Below, one piece after another: positions 37,617 through 45,894 of a DNA stretch of 50,454 nt; position 1 is the stretch's first letter, and the number at the start of each line of letters is the position of its first letter. Source of the DNA: an uncultured Clostridia bacterium (GTDB taxonomy: Bacteria; Bacillota; Clostridia; Oscillospirales; Ruminococcaceae); the NCBI GenBank assembly GCA_947629785.1, contig CANRFB010000013.1, forward strand, positions 1 to 50,454. Direction: 5' to 3'. Under the pieces are notes generated by a model. It was not told where the DNA came from. It made no database searches and worked only from the letters and a program-made list of their open reading frames with translations. Both the position numbers and the translations under genes were made by a program.

Positions 37617-38984
37617 TTACATTCTCCGCTTGGATTTTGAGGAAACTTTCTTCATTTTCCTGCGGCGTTTCTTGGTGGCAAGGATATAAACTATAATATA
37701 TGCCGCTATCAGGACAGCCGCCGCCGCAACAGCCGTTTTGAACCAGAACGAGCCCACAAAGGCTTTTGCTTTCATAATATTATATTCAAGCTGGGAAAGA
37801 GCGACAGCGTCTTTTGCAACAAGGTCCACGGTGCAGAGTTTTTCCCCCGAAAGGGAAAGGGTATACGTTCCGAAAACCTGTCCCTTTTCCACAGGCGCAA
37901 GAACTGCCCCGTCCGAATCAAGATAGCCGTCGGTGTTTATCTCCTGTTTCAGGTTGGAACGGTCAAGGGTGTTGGGCCATAACGTGTAAAAATCTTCCGC
38001 GGGAACGAGCAGAACGTGTTCCGCGTTGTCGCCCAATTTTACGGGAATTTCGGTTATTTCCTCCGTTTTGCTGAGAATTTTTTCATATGAAAAGGTATTG
38101 AACGCCCATTCGTATATATTTTTCTGGTCGGTGTACTGATCGTTGGCTTTTGAACCGTCCTCGTTGTACATGGGCGCGCCGAGGGTAACGAGAAGATAGT
38201 TGTTTCCGTCCTTTGAAGCAAGGGAAACGAGATTTCTTCCCGATTCGTCCAGAGTACCTGTTTTCAGACCGCGGGCGGGTTCGTAATAGAATTCGCCGTT
38301 GTGCACCATGGCATTGGTATGATGGATAGTCACCCAGCCGTCCTCGTGGTAGTTGGTGGCGTGGAGAGTATATTCGGTGGTGGTGGCAATTTCAACGAAT
38401 TTGGGGTAATTGTCAACGGCGTACTTTGCAATAAGCGCCATATCCCGGGCGTTGGTATACTGTTCGTCATCGTAAAGACCGTGGGGGTTTACGAAATGCG
38501 TTCCCGTGCAGCCTATTTCCTCGGCTTTGGCGTTCATCATGTCGATAAAATTGGGAATGCTTTCGCCGCCGACGTTATATGCGAGAATTCCCGCAGATTC
38601 GCAGGCGGAATACATCAGCATGGAATACATCAGGTCGTTGGCGGTGATTATTTCGCCCCGTGAATAGCCCACGGCGGAGGGGTTTTTCCCGTAAAGGTCG
38701 TCAAACACCACAAGGGGGGCTTCGTACTCGGTATTGTCAAGGTCGGTCACATGGTCAAGCACCACGATAGCGGTCATTATCTTTGTAAGCGAAGCGGGGT
38801 ACCATTTCTTAGTGGGATTTTTTTCATAAACGATAATGTCCTTGTCCATATTGATAAGGACGGCGGCTTCGCTTGCAATGGTAAAATTCGGCGTAAAGGT
38901 AACAGCCGAAGCGGGTATACAGGAGAAAATTGTAAAAGCAAGGACGGCTGCAAGAATGACGGCGGCTTTTCTGTAAAATTTCAT
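37617..38984 (-). CDS. DacF-like D-alanyl-D-alanine carboxypeptidase (S11)
   Basis: A 455-aa penicillin-binding protein with a signal peptide (4-28), the S11 domain and a C-terminal membrane helix (about 415-440) followed by a basic tail. Motifs: SLTK with Ser65/Lys68, and KTG in GLKTGTL. The middle SxN motif reads S-A-C in MYSACESAG, so the usual Asn is Cys. It trims pentapeptides in peptidoglycan. It is driven by the TTGCAA-N17-TATAAT promoter at 39056-39084. Confidence 0.9.
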   Translation of the reverse strand: MKFYRKAAVILAAVLAFTIFSCIPASAVTFTPNFTIASEAAVLINMDKDIIVYEKNPTKKWYPASLTKIMTAIVVLDHVTDLDNTEYEAPLVVFDDLYGKNPSAVGYSRGEIITANDLMYSMLMYSACESAGILAYNVGGESIPNFIDMMNAKAEEIGCTGTHFVNPHGLYDDEQYTNARDMALIAKYAVDNYPKFVEIATTTEYTLHATNYHEDGWVTIHHTNAMVHNGEFYYEPARGLKTGTLDESGRNLVSLASKDGNNYLLVTLGAPMYNEDGSKANDQYTDQKNIYEWAFNTFSYEKILSKTEEITEIPVKLGDNAEHVLLVPAEDFYTLWPNTLDRSNLKQEINTDGYLDSDGAVLAPVEKGQVFGTYTLSLSGEKLCTVDLVAKDAVALSQLEYNIMKAKAFVGSFWFKTAVAAAAVLIAAYIIVYILATKKRRRKMKKVSSKSKRRM

Positions 38985-39055
38985 ATTTGCTACAACACCG
39001 CGGCGCGGCGTATACTCCTTTCAAAGCAATTATCTGCGATTTTTTCAATAATCAT

Positions 39056-39084
39056 ATTATACCACATAATTTTTATGATTGCAA
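39056..39084 (-). promoter_or_regulatory. DacF promoter, duplicate of the metallophosphoesterase promoter
   Basis: TTGCAA (39084-39079), 17 bases and TATAAT (39061-39056) on the minus strand. All but one of 29 bases agree with 34837-34865, and upstream sequence into repeat copy k is also similar. Confidence 0.8.
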
Positions 39085-39105
39085 CATAAAAATAAGAGTT
39101 AAGAG

Positions 39106-39190
39106 CAAGGCTGAGCCTTGACCCATGCAGGCTTTATTTTGCTTATATCAGTTTTGTACCCGGCGTGAGGTAAAGTAAGGTTAAATCAGT
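39106..39190 (-). repeat. Interspersed intergenic repeat, copy k
   Basis: Reverse copy starting with CAAGGC-TGA-GCCTTG (39106-39120) and ending near TAAAGTAAGGTTAAATC. AGAGTTAAGAG precedes it, and CTCAACTCTCAAC at 39234-39246 mirrors the heptad border. Confidence 0.8.
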
Positions 39191-39194
39191 AAAT

Positions 39195-39220
39195 AAAATT
39201 CCCGCTTTTAAAGGCGGGAA
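39195..39220 (-). terminator. Terminator of the RpiR-flavoprotein operon
   Basis: On the minus strand TTCCCGCC-TTTAAAA-GCGGGAA is followed by TTTTATTT, 28 bases after the flavoprotein stop codon. Confidence 0.75.
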
Positions 39221-39247
39221 AGGGGGTAGGCATCTCAACTCTCAACG

Positions 39248-40483
39248 CTATATAGCCTGCCCAGCGGCTCTTGCAGTGGAAAACGCTATCTGCAAATTGA
39301 ATCCCCCCGTGTAAGCGTCAACATCAAGAACTTCCCCCGCAAAGAAAAGCCCGCCGATAAGCTTCGATTCCATGGTTTTTGGGGAAACTTCCGATACCTT
39401 TACCCCGCCGCTTGTAATTATCGCTTCGTCTATGGGGCGGAAACCTTTCACCGTCAGCGGGAAATTTTTTATCAGCTTCGCAAGTTCCGAACGTTCCTGC
39501 TTGGTGACCGAATTTACCTGCTTGTCGGGGGATATTCCCGATAGTTTTACTATTACGGGGATCATTCTGGCAGGGAGAAGCTTTGAAAGGGCATTGGCGA
39601 AAATGCGGTTGGGTATCTCGGAAAAATCCCGCAGGATCCGCTTGTCCAATGTGGGAAGATCAAGGGCGGGCTTCAGGTCAATGAAAATTTTATACCGTTT
39701 CCGTTCAGGTTCGCGAATGTGACTGGAAGCACTCAGTATCAGAGGTCCCGATACCCCGAAATGCGTAAACAACATCTCCCCCATGTCCTTGAACAGAACT
39801 TTTCCGCTTTTTTCGTCAGAAAGGGAAACTTCCACATTCCGCAGGGAAAGCCCCATCATTTCTTTGCAGAAGTTTTCCTCCGTTTCCAATGGCACAAGTG
39901 AGGGTTTCAAAGGTATAATAGTGTGTCCGAGTTTTTCGGCAAATCTGTACCCGTCACCGTCCGAACCCGTCCGCGGATATGACTTCCCGCCTGTGGCGAT
40001 AATTACCGTTTCCGAACGGAAAATGTCGTTTCCGCAAATAACTCCCCCAACCGTGCCGTTTTCGGAAATTATTTCCGTAACTTTTTCGTGAAGCGTTGTG
40101 ACCCCGTTCCGCTTGCAGAATTTTTCCAAGGCGTTCACAATGTCCGCCGCCCTGTCGCTTACGGGGAAAACCCTGTTCCCCCGCTCGGTTTTTAGCGGAA
40201 CGCCTAAGTTTTCAAAGAATTCCATGCAGTCCCGACAGCCGAACCGACTGTACGCGGAGTACAAAAACCGCGGATTTACGGGAATGTTTGCAAAGAATTC
40301 TTCATCTGTACAGGAATTTGTAACGTTGCACCGGCCTTTTCCCGTAATGGAAAGCTTTTTCCCCAAGCGGTCGTTTTTCTCGAGGAGAAGAACTTTCCTG
40401 CCCCGTTCCGCAGCAGTTCCCGCAGCCATCATTCCCGCCGCGCCGCCGCCGATAACAATGCAGTCAAAATTATTTTCCGTCAT
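39248..40483 (-). CDS. BaiN/HI0933-family flavoprotein (NAD(P)/FAD-dependent oxidoreductase)
   Basis: From ATG 40483 this is a 411-aa flavoprotein, MTENNFDCIVIGGGAAGMMA at the FAD-binding start, with the family signatures GKKLSITGKGRCNVTNS, GGKSYPRTGSDGDGY and, near the end, GGLFFAGEVLDVDAYTGGFN. The family includes the 3-dehydro-bile-acid reductase BaiN, but most members have no proven substrate. The start overlaps the RpiR gene by 14 bases and has AAGGA eight bases upstream; a longer in-frame start is less likely. Confidence 0.88.
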   Translation of the reverse strand: MTENNFDCIVIGGGAAGMMAAGTAAERGRKVLLLEKNDRLGKKLSITGKGRCNVTNSCTDEEFFANIPVNPRFLYSAYSRFGCRDCMEFFENLGVPLKTERGNRVFPVSDRAADIVNALEKFCKRNGVTTLHEKVTEIISENGTVGGVICGNDIFRSETVIIATGGKSYPRTGSDGDGYRFAEKLGHTIIPLKPSLVPLETEENFCKEMMGLSLRNVEVSLSDEKSGKVLFKDMGEMLFTHFGVSGPLILSASSHIREPERKRYKIFIDLKPALDLPTLDKRILRDFSEIPNRIFANALSKLLPARMIPVIVKLSGISPDKQVNSVTKQERSELAKLIKNFPLTVKGFRPIDEAIITSGGVKVSEVSPKTMESKLIGGLFFAGEVLDVDAYTGGFNLQIAFSTARAAGQAI

Positions 40484-41390
40484 TTGCCTGTTCCTTATCG
40501 TCGGAAGTCTTGTAGACTTCGTATTCATCGTAAATTTCTTCAAGACGTTCATAGTTGTGGATAACGTAGTCGCTTTTCCGAAGTCCTACCGCAACGATAA
40601 GCGCATTTATAACGCTCATGGGCGCAACAAGGGAATCCGCAAAGGAAACCATGTCGCTGCGGGCAAGAAGAATGTTGTCCGCATACGCCGCAAGGGGAGA
40701 AGCCTTGCTGTCGGTAATGGCGATTACTTTCGCGCCCTGCGCCGAAGCGTACTGGAACGCCTGAACGGTGTGCTTTGAGTATCTTGGAAAGCTGATGCCG
40801 ATCATTATGTCATTCTCGCCGATGTTGAGTATCTGCTCGAACATTTCACTTGTAGAAGTGGTGTGGACAAGCTTTACACTGTCAAACATCATGTTGAAGT
40901 AGAACGACAGGAAACGCGCCAGCACCGCCGCCGAACGGGCACCTATAACGTAAATGTTCTTTGCCCGGCAGAGCGTGTCAACAGTGCGGTAAAATTCCTC
41001 ACGGTCGCCCTCCTCAAGAGTCTTGCGTATCTTGTCAATGTCCATGTTCAGGACTTTTTCGTAAACGTCGCTGCCGTCGTTGCCCCCAAGCTGATCGTTC
41101 ATAACGTCTATCCGCTGAACGGTGGTAAGCTTGTTGCTGGTAAATTCTTTCAGCGCTCTTTGCAGTTCGGGATAGCCGTCAAACCCGAGTTCCGTGGCGA
41201 ACCGAACCACCGTGGATTCGCTTACCCCTGTTATCGCACCTAATTTGGAAGCGGTCATAAAAGCCGCTTTGTCGTATCTTGTCATAATGTACTCGGCGAT
41301 TTTTTTATGTCCTTTTGAAAGCGAGGGCATTATCTCGTGGAGTTTGTTGAAAAGATTTGCGTCAGGTGCGGAATTGGACGCATTGTTCAT
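40470..41390 (-). CDS. RpiR/MurR-family transcriptional regulator
   Basis: A 306-aa regulator with an N-terminal HTH_6 domain (MPSLSKGHKKIAEYIM, TGVSESTVVRFATELGFDGY) and a C-terminal SIS sugar-phosphate-binding domain (YVIGARSAAVLARFLSFYFN to about 260). Such proteins sense phosphosugars. It is in an operon with a flavoprotein that ends in its stop codon region and a DUF3006 gene 37 bases upstream. AGGAGGAA precedes the ATG. Confidence 0.93.
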   Translation of the reverse strand: MNNASNSAPDANLFNKLHEIMPSLSKGHKKIAEYIMTRYDKAAFMTASKLGAITGVSESTVVRFATELGFDGYPELQRALKEFTSNKLTTVQRIDVMNDQLGGNDGSDVYEKVLNMDIDKIRKTLEEGDREEFYRTVDTLCRAKNIYVIGARSAAVLARFLSFYFNMMFDSVKLVHTTSTSEMFEQILNIGENDIMIGISFPRYSKHTVQAFQYASAQGAKVIAITDSKASPLAAYADNILLARSDMVSFADSLVAPMSVINALIVAVGLRKSDYVIHNYERLEEIYDEYEVYKTSDDKEQANDGK

Positions 41391-41427
41391 AAAAATTCCT
41401 CCTAATAAACCTTGAAATAATTCGGGA

Positions 41428-41634
41428 TCATTCCCATAAATCGTTTTGCAGTTTTAAAATCTCGCCGCGGAGTTTTTCCGTTGAAGCGATATCTTTTATA
41501 TATACCCCGTTTTCAAGGATCACCGCGTCTCCCTCGCGGACGTCCTTGGCAAGTTCCGAAACAGCAACTTCAAAATGCTTGTCCTCGTTTTCAATGACGG
41601 CGAATCCGTCCTCTATCCTGTCAATTATAAGCAT
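41428..41634 (-). CDS. DUF3006 small protein
   Basis: A 68-aa protein, MLIIDRIEDGFAVIENEDKH at the start, with the short beta-rich DUF3006 pattern and VREGDAVILENG. It starts 12 bases after the MBL hydrolase gene, the usual pairing for this family. Function unknown. Confidence 0.85.
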   Translation of the reverse strand: MLIIDRIEDGFAVIENEDKHFEVAVSELAKDVREGDAVILENGVYIKDIASTEKLRGEILKLQNDLWE

Positions 41635-41646
41635 ATAATTTCCTCG

Positions 41647-42633
41647 CTATCTGTCGGTTTTTACATAAATTCTCTCACCGTCTGAATATATGATAATATT
41701 CCCGTTCTTTGCGGTGCCGTACCATTCCGCGCCGAAGTTTTCAATGGCTTCTATGGTTTCCGCGTGGGGGTGTCCGTAACTGTTGCCCTCGCCGTACTGG
41801 ATAACGCATTTTTCGGGGGAAACAGCTTCAAGGAACTCCTCGCTTGTGGAAGTGCTGCTGCCGTGATGCCCTACCTTTAAAACGTCCGCGTCCACGTTTT
41901 CGCCCTCGTCAAGAATGTCATTTTCCGCGGCGTTTTCCGCGTCTCCCGTGAAAAGATAGGACGTCGAACCGTATGTAAGCCGCAGGACTACAGAATAATT
42001 GTTCAGGTCGTCGTAATCTTTCAGCGGCGCAAGGATCTCAAATCGGGGCGGCGCGTCGTCCTCGTCCGATTTCTCAAAGGAATAGATTGTATGCGGCTTT
42101 GCGGCGGTAAGTTTCAGCCCCTTGCTTTTAAGTGCCTGCAAGAAATTCCTGTAAACTTTGGAAGTTGGCGTAAGCTCGTCCTTTACCCGCGGGGCAATGA
42201 CTTTCCCTATCTCGAATTCCGGAATTATGTAGGACATTCCGCCCATATGGTCGGAGTGGGGGTGGGTCGCCACAACATAGTCCAGCTTTCTGACGCCCTG
42301 CTTTTTAAGATAGGAAATGACCGTTTCCGCTTCTTCCGCCTCGCCGCAGTCTATGAGCATGGCGGAATTTTTATACATTATAAGTGAACAGTCGCCCTGC
42401 CCAACGTCAATGAAATGTATCTGCAAGTCGGCGTCCCTGTCGATGAACGTGGAAACCGCCGAGTCGGGAATTTCCTCGCCGCCTGTTTCAAGGTGTATGC
42501 AGTAAAGGAATACCGCGCCTAAAAGTATCAGTATGAACGCCAGAGCCGGGGAAATTCCTAACCTCTGCGCCGTTTTGACTGCTGCTTTTGCGGTCTGTTT
42601 TGACTTTGACGAGCGTTTCCTGCTTGCCGCCAT
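41647..42633 (-). CDS. ComEC-type MBL-fold hydrolase with N-terminal membrane anchor
   Basis: A 328-aa protein with one membrane helix (about 29-47) and a metallo-beta-lactamase domain outside: [27 protein letters not shown] (metal motif HxHxDH) and [12 protein letters not shown]. It resembles the hydrolase part of ComEC without the competence channel. Family members are thought to be nucleases or phosphodiesterases. The N-terminus overlaps the 3' end of the YgiQ gene by 76 bases in another frame. GGAGATAA precedes the ATG. Confidence 0.9.
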   Translation of the reverse strand: MAASRKRSSKSKQTAKAAVKTAQRLGISPALAFILILLGAVFLYCIHLETGGEEIPDSAVSTFIDRDADLQIHFIDVGQGDCSLIMYKNSAMLIDCGEAEEAETVISYLKKQGVRKLDYVVATHPHSDHMGGMSYIIPEFEIGKVIAPRVKDELTPTSKVYRNFLQALKSKGLKLTAAKPHTIYSFEKSDEDDAPPRFEILAPLKDYDDLNNYSVVLRLTYGSTSYLFTGDAENAAENDILDEGENVDADVLKVGHHGSSTSTSEEFLEAVSPEKCVIQYGEGNSYGHPHAETIEAIENFGAEWYGTAKNGNIIIYSDGERIYVKTDR

Positions 42634-44501
42634 TTATCTCCATTTCCTTTCTTATTGGAATTGCGCTGCTTCTCGGCAATTTCCGCAAGATATTTTGAGT
42701 CGGGCTTTACAAGGCAGTCCTTTCCATGACCTATAAGGTCGGTGCGATGGGCTTTCTGCAAGGCTTCAATGACTCTGCGCTGATTTTCCGGTCGGAAATA
42801 TTGCAGCAAAGCCCGCTGCATAGCCTTTTCCGCAGGCGTTTTCGGAACGTAGACTTCCTCCATTGTGTAGGGGTCAAGCCCCGTGTAGAACATACAGGTT
42901 GAAATGGTTCCCGGAGTGGGGTAGAAGTCCTGCACCTGTTCGGGGCGAATTTTAAGGCTTTTCAGGAATAACGCCAGTTCCACCGCTTCTTTAAGGGTGC
43001 TTCCCGGGTGAGAGGACATGAGGTATGGAACGAGATACTGCTCCTTTCCTATCTGTCCCGTGATCCTGTAAAATTTATCCTGAAATTTCTTATAAGCTTC
43101 AATGTGGGGCTTCCCCATTTTGTCAAGGACTACCGCGGAACAGTGTTCGGGAGCGACTTTAAGCTGACCGCTGACGTGGTATTCGATAAGTTCCCGCATG
43201 AACTCATCGTTCTTGTCCTCCATAAGATAGTCGTATCTTATGCCGCTGCGGATAAATACACGCTTTATTTTGGGAATTGCCCGTATTTTGCGGAGGAGGT
43301 CAAGATATTCGGTGTGGTCTGCTTCAAGATTCTTGCAGGGCGTGGGAGCGAGACACTTTTTCCCTTTGCAAAGACCGCTTTCAAGCTGCTTGTGACAGCT
43401 TGGCGCTCGGAAATTCGCCGTAGGTCCTCCTACGTCGTGAATGTAGCCTTTGAAGTTCGGCAGCGTGGTGAGAAGTTTCGCCTCCGCAAGAATGCTTTCC
43501 TCGCTGCGGACGGCAATTTTCCGCCCCTGATGCAGGGCGATGGAACAGAAATTGCAGTTCCCGAAACAGCCGCGGTTGTGGGTTATGGAAAACTCCACCT
43601 CTTTTATTCCCGGAACGCCGCCGTCCTTTTCGTACATGGGGTGATAAGTCCGCATATATGGCAAGGCGTAGACATTATCAAGTTCTTCCGTTGTGAGAAC
43701 GGGCGACGGGGGCAATTGCACAAGCATATATTTCTCCTGCCGCTGAATTATCGTCCGCCCGTAAACTTCGTCCTGCCAGTCGTACTGCTGACGGCAGGCA
43801 ATGGCGTAGGACTTCTTATCCTCGCGGCAAAGTTTCAGGGAGGGACATTCCACCGCCCCGAAAGGCGTGTTCTTGGGTTCGCAAAGGTATGCCGTTCCGC
43901 GGATATCGGTAAGGGAGTGAACGTTTTCCCCCGCCGCAAGACGATTGCAAATTTCCGTTATCTGATGTTCGCCCATGCCGTACATAAGAATGTCCGCGCC
44001 GCTTTCTTCAAGTATCGACGGGCGAACGACATCGTCCCAGTAGTCATAGTGGGCAAAACGCCGCAGGGACGCTTCAAGACCGCCTATTCCGATGGGAATA
44101 TCCCCGTAAATTTCGCGGATTTTCTTACAGTAGACCATCACCGCGCGGTCGGGACGTTTCCCCGCCTTTCCTCCTGCGGTGTAAGCGTCGTCGGAACGCT
44201 TTTTCTTTGCGGAAGTGTAATGCGCCACCATGGAATCAATATTCCCCGAAGTTATCATAAAGGCAAATTTCGGTCTGCCAAGCTTTTTGAAATCCCTATC
44301 GGAACGCCAATCGGGCTGTGAAATTATACCCACGGTATAGCCGAGGCTTTCTATTACTCTCGATATAATGGAGATTCCAAAACTCGGGTGGTCCACATAG
44401 CTGTCGCCTGTTATGCAGATAAAATCAAGCTGAGAAATTCCCCGCTCTTTCATATCTTCTTCTGATACCGGAAGAAATGGCATAAAATTCACCTCCGACA
44501 A
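42558..44501 (-). CDS. YgiQ-family radical SAM protein
   Basis: A 647-aa radical SAM enzyme of the YgiQ (UPF0313) family. The cluster motif CFGNCNFCS (CxxxCxxC) lies near residue 315, after a B12-binding-like N-terminal domain ([20 protein letters not shown]). [18 protein letters not shown] is a family hallmark. Its reaction is unknown. The C-terminal 35 residues are Lys/Arg/Gln/Asn-rich and are encoded in the region shared with the downstream gene. AGGTGAAT precedes the ATG. Confidence 0.93.
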   Translation of the reverse strand: MSEVNFMPFLPVSEEDMKERGISQLDFICITGDSYVDHPSFGISIISRVIESLGYTVGIISQPDWRSDRDFKKLGRPKFAFMITSGNIDSMVAHYTSAKKKRSDDAYTAGGKAGKRPDRAVMVYCKKIREIYGDIPIGIGGLEASLRRFAHYDYWDDVVRPSILEESGADILMYGMGEHQITEICNRLAAGENVHSLTDIRGTAYLCEPKNTPFGAVECPSLKLCREDKKSYAIACRQQYDWQDEVYGRTIIQRQEKYMLVQLPPSPVLTTEELDNVYALPYMRTYHPMYEKDGGVPGIKEVEFSITHNRGCFGNCNFCSIALHQGRKIAVRSEESILAEAKLLTTLPNFKGYIHDVGGPTANFRAPSCHKQLESGLCKGKKCLAPTPCKNLEADHTEYLDLLRKIRAIPKIKRVFIRSGIRYDYLMEDKNDEFMRELIEYHVSGQLKVAPEHCSAVVLDKMGKPHIEAYKKFQDKFYRITGQIGKEQYLVPYLMSSHPGSTLKEAVELALFLKSLKIRPEQVQDFYPTPGTISTCMFYTGLDPYTMEEVYVPKTPAEKAMQRALLQYFRPENQRRVIEALQKAHRTDLIGHGKDCLVKPDSKYLAEIAEKQRNSNKKGNGDKWRQAGNARQSQNRPQKQQSKRRRG

Positions 44502-44521
44502 AAATTATCCTTTTATAACTT

Positions 44522-44947
44522 TTATAAGTAATATTCCACAAGGGCATAATGTCCGGAAGAATACAGCCGGTAGGACACAGCTATCCATAAAACAAGCCAT
44601 ATATGTAATATCAGTATCAGATCCATTGCCTTTCTTCCGGCAAATTTTTTATTTGTTGTGTGAGCAGCCACACAGCCGCCTATCGATCCGAAAAGAAGCG
44701 AAAGAATGATCGCACCGGCTTTTTTGTTGTTTTCAACACACGCGCCTGCGCCGAGATTAAGGAAGATAAACACTATCGCGGCAAAGATCAATATAATACG
44801 CTCCGAAAATGCAAATGCTGCCAGAAGCAGAATAAATACCCCGCCAAATGCCATTGTTTCCGAAAAAAGACTTGTTACCGTCAAAAATATTCCGCACATA
44901 TTTACGAATAAATATGAATGATTTTTGATAAAATTAAGAATTTTCAT
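44522..44947 (-). CDS. Small integral membrane protein, possibly DUF1294-like
   Basis: A 141-aa protein with about four membrane helices. The stretch LLFGSIGGCVAAHTTNKKFA recalls the DUF1294 signature, but the match is partial. Function unknown. The start at 44947 has GAGGAG eight bases upstream and lies inside the 3' end of the NYN gene (14-base overlap), which indicates translational coupling. It ends 20 bases before the YgiQ gene. Confidence 0.7.
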   Translation of the reverse strand: MKILNFIKNHSYLFVNMCGIFLTVTSLFSETMAFGGVFILLLAAFAFSERIILIFAAIVFIFLNLGAGACVENNKKAGAIILSLLFGSIGGCVAAHTTNKKFAGRKAMDLILILHIWLVLWIAVSYRLYSSGHYALVEYYL

Positions 44948-45695
44948 AAACCGACTCCTCATTATCTGTAATTTTATTATTACAATTGTCTATGTACGGT
45001 CTTATTTTTATAAGTCCGTCAATGTGTTCGTATAAATCTTTTTTTATAGGCGCACCGAGAGGATTCAGCAAAAAGTCTATTCCTTCACGCCGTGCCTGTT
45101 TTGCCGCAGGGACAAAATCGCTGTCTCCGGATACAAGAATTATCTGATCTGCAAGTTTTTTATAAGCAATTGAAGCAATATCAATGCCAATACGCATATC
45201 CACACCTTTTTGCTCAATATTCAATGTCAAATCAGAGTTTGTTATGTCCTTAACTTGTATTTTACCGCTTAAAAGTTTTTTCAGAGCATCATATTTTAAA
45301 CTATATTCGATTGCATTTTCACTGAGTCTGCCAAGTCTTAATGCAAATTTCCGCTGATGTTTAAGCTCGTCTAAAAATTGTGTCATCCATTTATAGTCAT
45401 CGCTTTTTCCAAGATTTATGCTTCTATTTGATATAGGATCAAAAATCACTTTATCAAGAGGCGGACAGTCATAATAAAAAATTCTGTAAAGGTCACGTTT
45501 CTCATATTTATCAAAAGACAGCATTTTATGACAAAGGGTTACCAATTCATTGGCTCTGACTTCCGGAGAAACTTTTTCGCAATAATGGTTAGCACGTTTT
45601 CTGTAAAATGCACCTTCGATCAGAATTGCTGTTCGTACCTCACGTCTTTGGATCGGAAATTCCTGAAAATTCTTTTTCAATTCGCTCATCTCCAA
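44934..45695 (-). CDS. NYN-domain (PIN-like) putative ribonuclease
   Basis: A protein of about 253 aa with a NYN/LabA-type domain: TAILIEGAFYRKRANHY, later GVDMRIGIDIASIAYKKLAD and QIILVSGDSDFVPAAKQARR, which place the acidic metal ligands of PIN-like nucleases. It likely cuts or binds RNA. The start is uncertain: TTG at 45695 has GAGGGT about nine bases upstream, while the ATG at 45689 has none at good distance. AT-rich codons differ from the flanking genes. Confidence 0.85.
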   Translation of the reverse strand: MEMSELKKNFQEFPIQRREVRTAILIEGAFYRKRANHYCEKVSPEVRANELVTLCHKMLSFDKYEKRDLYRIFYYDCPPLDKVIFDPISNRSINLGKSDDYKWMTQFLDELKHQRKFALRLGRLSENAIEYSLKYDALKKLLSGKIQVKDITNSDLTLNIEQKGVDMRIGIDIASIAYKKLADQIILVSGDSDFVPAAKQARREGIDFLLNPLGAPIKKDLYEHIDGLIKIRPYIDNCNNKITDNEESVYENS

Positions 45696-45852
45696 AATAA
45701 AAATACCCTCGGTCTTGTAAATCCCCTTATGGTGGGGCAACTACTGCCGAGAGTATACTATCATAATTATAACTATGGTTATAAAATCATAACCACACTA
45801 TTTATTATACTCATCGGAATAAAAATTACAATGGTTTTATTGATTTTGTAAA

Positions 45853-45880
45853 ATATATTTGTTTAAATGCACAAATATAT
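45853..45880 (-). terminator. AT-rich hairpin after ftsK
   Basis: ATATATTTGT and ACAAATATAT, perfect 10-bp stem with an 8-base loop, 15 bases after the ftsK stop codon; TTTTAC follows on the minus strand. Confidence 0.5.
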
Positions 45881-45894
45881 CTTTAAATTTTTGT

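Noticed and set aside
41647-42633. Competence protein ComEC
   Set aside because: Only the MBL part with one membrane helix is present; the competence channel domain is absent.
43008-44321. Long plus-strand open frame (437 codons) opposite the YgiQ gene
   Set aside because: It mirrors codon bias of the YgiQ gene, has no ribosome site or recognisable domain, and YgiQ on the other strand is certain.
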